Of a DNA stretch of 64,000 nt, positions 41,738 to 52,790 are shown one piece after another. The DNA is taken from assembly GCA_951394045.1 (NCBI GenBank), contig OX596001.1, positions 1,054,001-1,118,000 on the forward strand, read 5' to 3'. The first letter of the stretch is position 1; each line of letters starts with the position of its first letter. This DNA comes from Nitzschia sp. DOCU1. Its lineage: Eukaryota > Bacillariophyta > Bacillariophyceae > Bacillariales > Bacillariaceae. Under the pieces are notes generated by a model. That model did no database searches. It worked only from the letters and a program-made list of their open reading frames with translations, and had not been told where the DNA came from. The position numbers and the translations under genes are program-made.

Positions 41738-44700
41738 ATGTTGTCGGGGGACGGTAAAAGGATGATGGAGGACAGCATCGATCTGATTGAGAGCAGCGAA
41801 GAACTCAGCACCGATCTTACGGCTCAACCCCACGGCAACTCAAGTGGCAATTACGGCTTTGACGGCATGGGAGGAAATGCCTCGTGGGACGCCGAAGGGG
41901 ATGCGGTGGCTACAACAATGGTTCACCAGCAGCAGCTCCTGATCGACGATCACACCGTCAACTGTGGAAAAATAAGGCCGTTACCAGATTCGCCCGGATT
42001 TGAGGACATTTTTTATCCCGCCGATCGAACAACAAACGATTCCCCCGGTTTCGATGACATGTTGTATCCCATCAATGGAACTACAACTGATCAACAGAAC
42101 GACAGAGATCCTTTTGAAGAATTAGTCGATAAGATTCTCGGCCCTGTTTCACAAGATGACGAAATGTTCTTTAATGCATTCGAATCCCTTCCAGGCGAGG
42201 ATCAGGATGACCACTTTGTGGAGTGGGCGATGCCTAAAGGTTACCACGGGGCTCCAACGACAGTGTGGGATAGCCAATCATTCGTCCAGAATGATGCAGG
42301 GGGCGTCTCCAACTCTACTACTCCACGAAGTAACCGACTCAGATATCTTGATGCCGCGAAGGAATTGGCGTCCTCCGCAGAATCTACTGTCAGCGACAAT
42401 ATCCCTACAACATTCAAGCGACTAAGAACAGAATATAAGATGAAATCCCTGGTCAACGAAGAAAAGTTTGATGAAGCCTACGGCAGTGACAACGACGACG
42501 AGGAGGAGGAGTCCAAGGAGCCAGCGAACGAGTTGCCTCAACATTTGAGTGATCGTTTTTTGAAGAAAATGAGTTCCCTTACCAGCAAAATGAGCTCCTT
42601 GGACCTGGACGGAAGTGAATTAGCGTCTGTTTATGGGCTGGCGGCTCCCTTGGAAGAAACGCCTGTCAGGGTTCAAACAAGTTTAATGAAAATGGACGAA
42701 GAAATCAACGCCTTGACATTGTCAAAAGGAAGAAGTTACCTCATGGCTGAAAGCGCCAATCCCGACTACGTCACTGATCCCGCACTAAGGCTCTTTTTTC
42801 TACGACGGTTTGACTTCAATGCCAAGGACGCCGCCGCTGGCATGCTGGATTATTTTGATATTAAGCTCGATCTCTGGGGTCCCGAACGACTCGGTACAAA
42901 AATCACAATCGCAAACATGGGCGACGGCCCAAGAAGGGCGCTAGAGAATGGGCACATGCAAATTTTGCCATCGAAAGATTTGGCAGGGCGTAGAGTCATT
43001 ATTAACAATGCCAATCTTCAAGCAGGATTCGATGATCCATACGATCAGGTAAGGGCTTGCAGCAGGGACCTTCAGAATGATGATGAGTCAAGGTATCGTA
43101 CTCATGCTTTTCTGTCTATTCTCAGATTCGGCTTCTGCACTTTCTAACATCCACAATCGTAGAGGACGAGGACGTTCAGAGGCGTGGTATTGTTTTCATT
43201 CAATTGAAAGTTGGACCAGTTGTCGGAAGCATACAACCGAGCAAGAAGGTGATGTGGAAAGGCTTGACAATAGCTCGGAAGCTTTCATTTAATACCATCT
43301 GTCATTTGTGCTTGGGCCAGAAGGAGACGGCGTTGATTGGACTTTTCCGTTTCGTAGCCGGTTCGTTTTCCCGTCGCTATCAAGTACACGTGGGTAGGTT
43401 ACAGGAGTGGGGGCGCCTGGGAGGCGTTTTTGCCTACTGCACTCTGACCGCTCTGCGTTATCATTGTTTTTGTTCCTTTCTTCTTAGGAACTTTCCACGA
43501 CCATTTGAACACATTGGCGACGTTCGGTATCAAGAGAGAGGAGCTTCCATTTACAGAAAACGGGGAAATGCTTCTTGAGAACCACAGAAAATGGATCCAC
43601 CATCGTCGGATCATCGAGAGCCACGGAATTGCCCTGGCAACAGTCGGGTCAATGTCGACGAAGGCCGACGGCAAGACGACATCTCCTCAAATGATTTTCA
43701 GTGCTATGAATCGTGTGCACCTTGTGATGAGTCCGGAGACTGCCGATGTTTTATTAGGCCCAGAAGAGATGGTCCAGCTGCATCCGGGTAACATTCGTTT
43801 TCAATTGCGCTTGGACGACTATCGACGTCTTTACAACGAGACCTCAGCAGATAGAAAGAAGTACGTGGTTTCTGCGGTCATCGATGCTGTGCATAGCAAT
43901 GGTGGTCGTTTTCTTCAACAAATGGACGGTTTCTGGATGATTGCTGACCGTGAGATTGTCCGGACGAAAGTCACAGGGGACTTCGATGGCATCAGTTCCA
44001 GCATACCGCAGGTTACCTTAGGCTTAGACTTGAAAATAGGCGAGCCTTCGTTTGCCGATCTCGCATCCCAGGATAATGAAAATCAGCCCAGCTCCAGTTG
44101 CGGGGTCGTCGATTTGAATGATGGCGCTGGGACGATTGCGCCACCTGCCTCCGTTCGCAGTAGTTTTCAAGGACACGTCCATTCCGGCAATGATGATGAC
44201 GATGGCTACGCCGAACGGCAAGACGAGCTTCCAATATTCTTGCGCAATGACTCGCTTTATAGGATGAACGAGCTTGCCAATACAAAGGGTAATGCTGGTC
44301 GGGAACAACACTCCAATTTTGTCGACGAAGATGCAGCTCATATAGGCGCATGCCTGCAACGCATGGACGACGAGATCATTCGGCTACGAGTCAAAAGTGG
44401 CGGAGCCTATCTATTGGCAGAAAGCTCCAATCCTGACTATGTGAAGAACCCGAAGCTACGGTTAATGTTCTTGAGGAGCTGTGCTTTCCGTCCCGAGGTG
44501 GCTGCTCGGCAGTTGTTTGAGTATTTCGAGGCGAAGCTCGACTTGTGGGGACCCGAGTTGATTGCGGAAGACATCACAATAGCAAATATGGGCGACGGCC
44601 CCAGGGGCGCCCTCGAGAACGGACACATGCAACTTCTGGCTTCAAAGGATTCGAAAGGTCGAAGAGTGATATTAAATAATGTCAATCGCATGGGAGGCAC

Positions 44701-45611
44701 CAAAGACGGAGAAGACATGGTGAGACTTGTCGAGAATTTGCATCCATTGGTGGCAGATAAGTATCTTACAGTTTGGTTTCGCCTCTTGTTTGTCGTAGAT
44801 GCGTTTGATGTGGTACTTGGCTTCCGTTGCTCTGGAGGAAGAGGACACCCAACGTTCCGGTGCGGTATACGTCCAGTTTTTAGCCGGCAAACAAATGGGC
44901 ACTTTACAGCCACGAAAGACGATCCTTTGGAAGGCTTTGATGAACAGCAGGTGCTTTCCACTCAAAGTACCAGCAACTCACCTATGTTTTAATCGCCGTA
45001 AGTGGTCATTGATATGGCTCTTTCGCGTTGCGGCTGCTTCTTCCATGATGAACCTCCAATGTCACGAAGGTAAATATATCCACGCGTTGTTTCCTCCCGC
45101 TCATTTTAATGACAGTTTATGCTGACAGTTCTCTTCTTCATTTAATGAAGGAGATCCAAGCGAAATTGTTAGCGTTCTTTCCAACTTTGGAATTGTGCTG
45201 CCAGTGAAGAAAGATGGTGGGATGATACTTACGAATCACAAAAGGTGGATTCGCGAACGTAAAATTGTGGAAGGCCACGGTGGGGCTCCTCAATACGATA
45301 AATATTTTGATTCCGACGTTCTCTTCGGAAGAGGACAGCGCTCGCGGACTCATTTTGGTAACATGCGATTTCAATCGCTTTTGGAAGATTATTTGAAAGC
45401 GTTCGACGAGGCCCCAAAAAAGAAAAAGATATTCGTCGTCCGAACAGTGGCGAATGCTGTAAAAAACAATGGTGGGCGCTTCCTCGTCCCGGTTGCAAAA
45501 GGATTCTGGCAAGAAGCCGATGACTACAAGACGGAAGAAAAGATTGCCCACGACTTTCGTACGATGCGAGGAATATTGAAAAAGAGGGGGCAATGCTCCA
45601 CAAACAGTTGA
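41738..45611 (+). CDS. Tandem [Sec14-like + DUF6824] protein 1
   Basis: Five exons: 41738-43048, 43126-43393, 43488-44719, 44799-45069, 45151-45611. Introns are 77-94 nt with phases 0, 1, 0, 1. The product is 1180 residues. An acidic N-terminus precedes two repeats of the same pair. The first half is a Sec14/CRAL-TRIO-like region (L-R-L-F-F-L-R-R-F-D-F ... A-N-M-G-D-G-P-R ... G-R-R-V-I). The second is a DUF6824 domain (V-L-L-G-P-E ... H-P-G-N-I-R-F ... G-G-R-F-L; and V-L-F-G-R-G-Q ... G-N-M-R-F ... G-G-R-F-L-V). DUF6824 is of unknown function. The Sec14 assignment is tentative. The inverted paralogue lies at 52791-56718. Confidence 0.8.
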
Positions 45612-46023
45612 GCTTCTTCAGTTGTATTCGGCTTTCTACAACGAAGACGAATGGTGGGCGCTTTCTCGTCCCGGTTTCCGATGAATTCTGGAAGGCAGCC
45701 CATGGAATACAAGATTGAAGAAACGATTGCAACAAAGCGAGTCATAGCTTCAGTAGTATTCAGCTTTCGACAAGGCTCCTCGAAAACGAATGGTGGACCC
45801 TGCCTTGTTCTGGTTTCCGCTTGACTCTGGGAAGGAGCCGATGATCGGAAGAAAATTTTGGCAATCCTCCACAAACGCTGGATAGATCTCTTTGGAGGTG
45901 CACTGCCACCTACAATGGGGATTTACGTAGAGTCGGAGATGTGGACGGTAGTGAACCAGAGTGCTACCTTTTCCAACCTATATCTTGTTAGACTACGATT
46001 ATCAAAGTCATCCACACGTTTTT
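45612..46023 (+). repeat. Degenerate tandem copies of the DUF6824 3' end
   Basis: After the stop codon the terminal exon sequence repeats at least twice in decayed form, at about 45640-45765 and 45775-45885. Both contain the ATGGTGGGCGC-type block, the TTCTGG block and the GCTTTC block found in the coding exon at 45470-45640. The frames are broken, so these are relics of slippage or unequal crossover, not exons. Confidence 0.7.
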
Positions 46024-49000
46024 TTACCATGCATCAAGTGTTTCCAAGGACGAGCGATTGGCAGTCAAGCCAGCAGCAGCACTACGAGTCGTTTTCCCGC
46101 CTCGTGTAGTACGAGTTGTCGTATTTTCCTTGTCTTGTGAAAGTTCCGTCACTGTGGAGGCCGCACTGCTACTACTAGTACTCGACCTGGTGGTGCGGCC
46201 TTGGACAGATACTTCGGTAATGGTAGACGCCGAACTAGGGCGGCCCGAGGTTGCCACGTTTTCTTCTTCTGGATTGGCCAAGTCTTCGATAATAGTAGGT
46301 GCCGAACTAGGGCGGCCTTTTGCGACATTTTCGTCTTCTTCTTCACGATTCGCCAAGTCTTCCATGAGAGGTGTCAAGCTCTTGAGAGTAGCGTTATCGG
46401 TCACTATCATGCCCAAGTCTTCCAAGGTTTGTTGCAAATGTTGGTAGTCGCCTTTGCCTGCCGATGTCATCACATCTAGGCTGCCCAAAAGTTTGGCCAA
46501 ACCACGAAGTTGAGTCACGGACAAGGCTTCCTCTTCTTGTTGTTGGAGCAAAAAGTGTGCCACTTGAATCGCTACCAAGAGTCCGACATTGGTCTGTTCA
46601 GTGCCCTCGTGTTCTTGGGATTGTTCTTCTTCGGCCACAGTGACGACCGAACATACAAATTCCACCAACTTGACGACGGGATACAGGATGGTCCGTTTCT
46701 TGGTGGTTTTCGTCGCTTGTCGAGCCACTGCCAGTCCCAAGGCTGTTTCCAATGAACCCAGCACAGCCTCACGATGAAGAGCGGATTGCAAACAATAGGC
46801 TGGAAAGAACAAACTCAACCATTGTTGCATGCGTGTGGTACTGCCCACTTGCATATCCTCAGAGTCTTCTTTTTTGGCCAAGTTAGGATCCAAAAACAAG
46901 ACCAACAATCGCGCCAACAAAGTCGAGTCCATGCAACGATTGGCAAACAACAATTTTGCCGTTACTTCGGCGGCAATGGCTGCTACAGACGAGTTGGAAG
47001 CTGCCAAAAAGTCGTGCAAAATGTCGACAAGACCTTCGTTGACCAAGACTTGGTCGAGGACCATGGCCCAATCCGCCAAGGCCATGACAGCTTGACTGCG
47101 AATCGTCCAATTTTCGCCAACATTCGCAGCAATTCCCAACAAGAGAGGCTTGTAGGCCGACAGCACAACGTCCTGATGACAAGCAGTCATCATCATCAAT
47201 CCCAACTTGCCCAAGCAGGAAACGCCTGCTTCTCGAATCAAGGCATTCTCGTCTTGCAACGTTTCTAGGACAAAGGTGGACGCTGAATCTTGAAAAAAGG
47301 CTCGCATGCCTACCAAGCTCTCTGGAGACGCTTCTTCCAATACGACGGACAAGATAGCCAAGACACGAAGTTTGGCTAGCGACATGTCATCGTTGCTCTT
47401 GGTCAAGTGTTGCATGACTTGTTCGAGGACGCTAGTGACGGCAGCTTCCTCGGGACGACGACGATTATTGTTGTTGCTCTTGCTAGTCGCAGTTCCATGC
47501 AAGGTCAACAAGGCTCGAGTAGCGGCTTCGACGAGTTCGTCTTCTCCTCCCGCCACAAATGGCGTTGAGATCATCAATGCTTGCAACAAGGTTGTCAATC
47601 GTCGCCGACTTCCTTCTTCTTCAATCAGGGTTGCTAATTGCAAGAGTTGTACACAAGTCAACAAGGCTTGTTCGGCTTGACTTTCGTCATTGTCATTATT
47701 ATTGTTCATGGTTTCAATGAGTTTGGTGGAATAATGTGCAATGACATCACACAATACTCCCATGTCCGGAACGACCTTGGTCAAGTAGGTTTCATTCGAG
47801 GCCGCAGCGACACGCGCCAAGAAGAAATGTGCCAGAGTATATTCCTCTTGTTCTGTAGCCACAATGGGAATCAAATCTTGGCCGATGCTAGCTTGAAAGG
47901 CCCGTTTTTCGGGAGGACTGAGCGTGGACAGCATACTATCCTCAGCAGCAGAAGCTACTTGCAAAATAACTTGAAGAACTTGATTTGCCTCGTCAGGATG
48001 CTGCATGACATCCAAGGCATTCAACAAGTTGACCAAACTAAACTTGGCTAGTTTCATAAAGTGAGTACAAACCCACTGGATCGTGGCATCCTTGGTGGCC
48101 TGGCAACTAGATGCAAGGTAAGGGGGGTAGCAGAGTGTGTGAGAAGAAAGACAGTCGTGTTGCCCCTGCAAAGCACTTTAACGTACCGAACACTACTAGT
48201 CTCACTGGTTCCTCCGAGTCCACTGGTGACAATCGCCGCCCATTGTTCGGGTGCCAAATCTCCTAGAGCAGTCAGCTGATACAAGACTTGAACGGCAGCC
48301 ACTCGTACTTTTTCTTTGGTGTCTCGCAATCGAGCAATGACATGATCCCAGCAACTCTGATTGTTGCAGACAGGCAAAGCTTGAAGTGCCAAGACACGAT
48401 TCGGCACGGACGGTTCATGCCAGACATTCCAAAGCAAGGCCTCCAACAAGACTTCATCATCGTCGTCAACATTGTCAGTTGCAGCAGATAGCACTAATCC
48501 TGCAGCTTGAATTGCTGCCGCACGAACGGCAATCGACTTGTCCGTGAGACGTTCCACTAGAGCCTCTTGTGCTTGACTAGTGAAAGTAGTAGTACCTGCT
48601 ACTACCAACAGTCTTGCCAGCAACTGGCAAGCACAAACTCGTATGGCATCCAAGGCAGCCGCGGAAGCTTGCAGAGCAACTTGTAGCAACGCTTCTACGA
48701 CGCTCGCGTCCACTTGACGAGCTACTTCCACGATTAACTGCCAACAGGATTCCATGCTTTCTGCCGTAGTATTACAAGCGGCTGCCAAACAGACTGGAAC
48801 TTGATAGTTCACCAAAATATCCGATAGAATAATCGCCGCAGTACTGGTGCGTTTTGGGGTTGTTTTCGAAAGATGACAATCGGCCAAGCCGTGATTGAGT
48901 TCGCGCAAGGCAATTTCTTTGGCAATACGCTTGGCTCGAACGGCAATGACCACATCATCATCTTCTTCTTCTTCTTGACTCAAAAAGGCATGGAATTGTT

Positions 49001-49040
49001 CCTTCCAATACTCGCCCAGAATGCTTTCCAAAGTCATCAT
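46024..49040 (-). CDS. CAPG: Condensin subunit CAP-G-like HEAT-repeat protein
   Basis: Exons 48187-49040 and 46024-48106 around an 80-nt intron (48107-48186, phase 2) give 978 residues. The N-terminal half is an array of HEAT repeats: A-L-V-E-R-L-T-D-K-S-I-A-V-R-A-A-A and V-I-A-R-L-R-D-T-K-E-K-V-R-V-A-A match the helix pairs of CAP-G/Ycg1. The region after the intron (Y-T-L-A-H-F-F ... V-V-P-D-M-G-V-L-C-D) fits the Cnd3 C-terminal domain. CAP-G binds DNA with the kleisin CAP-H in condensin I. The last 130 residues are a disordered Ser/Thr/Arg-rich tail with a duplicated E-D-L-A-N...G-R-P-S-S-A unit. I call the family from order and motifs, not from a search. Confidence 0.75.
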
Positions 49041-50118
49041 GGTGGTTGCTCGTTTTTGTGTGAAATGTATGTGGCGTGTGGTGTAGCATGTGGAACGACG
49101 GTTTGCCGGCGTTGGTTTGAATTTGAATGCTACTCTTTAAAACTGTAGATATTATGTATGAGCACGCGTGCGCGCATGCCGCATAGATAGGGAAAAGGAT
49201 ATGACAACGACATACATACCTTCCTTTCTATTGATTAGCGCGCGCGCAAGCAAGACGTGTGCGAAAGTATGTACTACTGTAGTCGCGAACACAATCGCAA
49301 CTAATAGTAGTTTTCTTCTTCGTCTTGTCGTGGTAGTTCTTCTTCCCTCTAGCAAAAAATGCAGCCCGCCCAGCATGATGTTCCACGGTTCGATCTTCCA
49401 ATTGTCGAATGTAGTAGCGTTTCATCGTCGAAGGATACCATTGCAAGAGTCAGGCGTGCTTGAAAGGCATCCAATCGACGAGCTATGACGACGGACTTTT
49501 GTCCGGCTCTTTATTATCGATCCAAGGTAGCTTCGCTATATTCAGATTCTAGTCTTGGGCTGCCAGCATAGAAGAACGACCAAGACTAGTCCTCGTCTTG
49601 ATTCTGCTGTCGGACATTCCTGCTTGACATGATGATGAACCCAGTACTTCACAAGACTGAGAAGATAGTTTTACCATTGTAGCATTGTTCCGCTCCAAAC
49701 GAACCACAGCATCCACAGGATTGGCAAAACAGCGAGTATCGTATTTTAGTAGTAGTGGAAGGGTCGATAGTAGGAGCAAGACAATCATCGACAGTGGTAG
49801 AAAAATTTACATTGACAGCAGACATCGGATGGAAGATGTGGTTAGGCATGCTCGCACACCAGCCAATGCCGTCCTAAATAATTATGTCGCAACGCGGCAG
49901 TCGTGTCGTGTAAGGTCACAAAATATCGGACTTGTGGCCGAAATCTGGAAATCCTAATCCGAATCTCAAAAATTTCGATCCGAACTTTGGGGTTCAAATG
50001 AGCGCAATCCGATCCCCACAGTACAGTGTCGTCGTCCATCAGCAACCCCCAAACTTCGGCGATCCTCAAGACTCATTATTTGCCGCGTACCCCGTTGATT
50101 GCATCATATCTCACCAAG
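49041..50118. promoter_or_regulatory. Divergent intergenic region
   Basis: 1078 bp between the CAP-G-like (minus) and oxygenase (plus) starts. No gene or RNA gene recognised. GCGCGCGC and CGCGTGCGCGC alternating purine-pyrimidine tracts lie near 49163-49250. Confidence 0.4.
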
Positions 50119-52525
50119 ATGATGTTTTCCAGGAAGGTCCTTTCCTTGCTGATTGTCGCGTCTATGCGACAGGCATTGGCGGATGATGATGAAGAACGAG
50201 TTCACGACGGAAATGTTGGTCCACGTGATCGTTTCTGGAGACACCACGTTGCGACAAAAACTTTGATTTACAACGGAGTTGACCACTATCACGAAATCGA
50301 AAGCTGCATTGATTCAGCTTTCACCGAAGAAGAAAAAAATGCCATTGCCACTCAATCGGCCGAAGGCATCCGACAAGTTGGAACTGTGATTGCCGAAGAC
50401 TACGACGAGGATGAAGTTTTCCTTGTCCTCATTAAGAAAGCTCTACTTCCGATTCACGTCAAAGCCGTTCAAACTTTGGCAGCTTGCGTTCGCAAGAGTT
50501 TACCACACCTATACGAATCCCGTCCCATGTATCAGGAATGGAACTTGGACGAAGATCCTGGGGGTCTGGGCGGAAATTGCCCTACTCACTTGGTGCCTCT
50601 GGTCGGCATTTTCCTGCCCAATGTTGTCGAACAAATGGAGCAAAATCTTTATTTCGCATACGAAGCTGCTGGTTGGGAGGAAATGGTAGAGCGCGATCAC
50701 TACCGACTTTTCTACAACCAAGTTTCCAGAGACAAGGCCATCCATGCCCCGGAAAACGTCGGTTTCCGAGCGTCGGAGCATTTGACATACACCGATTTTC
50801 CTACTCTTGCGGATCACACGGATGGCGATGGTACTGTTTACACTATGAACTACGCATTTTCGGATGAATACGAAGGGGGTGAATTTTACATTTGGTCCAA
50901 AGAGGACCCTCACACTGGGGATAGGGCTAGGCATGTACTGAAACCTCAGAAATATGATTGCATGGTTTTCTTGGGTGGCAAGTACCTCCATGGTGTGCAG
51001 CAAATTAGGGGTGGTATGCGGGAGATGTTCAGGTTGGTTTCAAAACGTTTCTTTTCACCCAGTGATTGCTGGAAAAGACAACTCACTGACTTCCTTCCTC
51101 CTCGTTTTCAGCACGGAATGGTGGCCGTACCCAGACTCTCCGTTTGGAACGTCGCTCTGGACCAACGAACCCAACAATATGGAAAAATACATTCTTGCCT
51201 GCAACGAAGAAATGGAAGAAAATGGCACTGACTTTGACACACCTTGCACTCGCCCTTTCCCCACCACTACCCCGTTCGGCGTTGAAATCGAAGAAGTTCG
51301 CAGAAAGTATGGTAGTGACAACAAGTCGAAGCCTCTCAAATCTGCAAAGCCCACTATAGATGATGTCGAGCCGATTTTCAGACGTCGAGAACCCTCCGAA
51401 CGCCCTAACCGTGTTCGACCCAAGCCGCTCACGGCCATCAGATTCCGAGACGAAGAAGGGCGCGAATACGGTCTCGACGATTTCCGACCGGTCGACACCG
51501 AGCCTGATTTCCTTGTTCCTCGCACGCTCGAACCCGGTGAGATGGTACCGATCCGATGGCGAGAGACCCTCACGCCGGTCGATGGAGACGAAGGAGAGTC
51601 TTTTGTAATTGGCTTCCCTCCAGAGCTGCACCAAGAATTTGTCGCGTACGTTGAGCAATCGGGTATGATGGATGTTGCCAAAAGAATCCTTTACGAGGAA
51701 AAGTTTCTCGTGCCCGATGAACACCGAATCTATACTCTTAAAGATGGGCACAAATGGGGCGCCATGATTCAAGGACATTGGAATACCGATATGGTCTGGT
51801 TGGACCCCGCGGACGAAGAATGCTTTGAAAGTCTTTTGTCGGTGCTGCGACGGGGAGGGTTTGACACAGTTCTCGACCAGATGGGAAAGAAATTTGACCT
51901 CAATGGGCTCATGATCCAAGGCGTTGGCGCAATCTTCCTAACTGAGTATGAATTCAGCGAGAACATGCACGTCGACATCCCCGGAAGCAAGGGCTCCTTC
52001 TATAATATCATTGTTCCAGTCCACATCCCTGAGAACCAAAGCGCTAAATTTTACGTCGCTGATGCTGGCGATGATCAATGGAAAGGAATCACAGAACTTG
52101 ACCCAAATGTTGGAATTATCCTCGGTGGAGAAAGTTCACATGGAACCGGAGAGTGCAACTACCGCGAAAGAGAGGAATTCCGCCTTTCCTTTGCAATTTA
52201 TGTCGCTGATATCGACGACGATAACATACAGTTGATCGCTTCCGATTCCACCTCCATATGGCCTACCCAAGGCGACACGGAATGGTTCGCTGCACAACGT
52301 GCCCGTTTGTGGTCCAAAGACGGCACCGCCAGCTTGAGAACGGACAAGGGACGAAAATCTATGGTAGTGGAAGATTTCGTGGACGACTGCACCGTTGAAG
52401 AGTGCGAATCGGATCCACAAGGCAAGCGTCTGAAATGCCCTAGGACTTGCAGATTGTATCTCAACGACGAAGACTATTACCCGCTGGTAAAAGCGGAAAC
52501 GTCGCTGATGGCCACAACTGAGTAA
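50119..52525 (+). CDS. Secreted protein with two 2OG/Fe(II) oxygenase-like domains
   Basis: Exons 50119-51032 and 51112-52525 around a 79-nt intron (51033-51111, phase 2) give 775 residues. The ATG at 50119 starts a signal peptide (about 1-21, V-L-S-L-L-I-V-A). Domain 1 is prolyl-4-hydroxylase-like: H-T-D-G-D-G near 232, distal H in Y-L-H-G-V near 288, Arg in G-G-M-R near 300, giving the Hx(D)...H...R set for iron and 2-oxoglutarate. Domain 2 repeats the logic: H-V-D-I-P-G near 590, S-S-H-G-T-G near 646, F-R-L-S-F near 661. A Cys-rich end (C-T-V-E-E-C ... C-P-R-T-C) resembles a ShK-like or small disulfide motif. It is probably an ER/secretory protein hydroxylase. Confidence 0.75.
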
Positions 52526-52790
52526 AACGCTTCGACTTCTATTACATTTGATGACTTTAATTATTCAACTGACTCTAGCAAGGAGTATTCTTAAGTTCGT
52601 CATGATCATCGTCCTCGTCGTCTTCTTCGTACCAGTCGCTCTCCCAGAACCACACATCATTTGTGACCTGCCCCTCTGACTGATCATTGCCACCGAAAAG
52701 GCAGTTTCGATAGCTGCAAGCAAATTCATAATGGCGGCTAGTTATTTCGAGGGGACACTTTGGTTGTCTCGACTAGGTTTTCGAAGGACT
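52526..52790. other. Convergent intergenic region
   Basis: 265 bp between the oxygenase stop and the paralogue 2 stop. It includes short CATCGTCCTCGTCG-type runs. No gene seen. Confidence 0.35.

Noticed and set aside
44437..44961. Long minus-strand frame (174 residues), also seen opposite the second paralogue at 53529-54005
   Set aside because: It lies antisense inside the Sec14-like/DUF6824 genes and is conserved only because the coding strand is; no family pattern.
49163..49256. Alternating GC-rich purine-pyrimidine tracts as a regulatory Z-DNA element
   Set aside because: Too short and isolated to claim a function; noted only as base composition.
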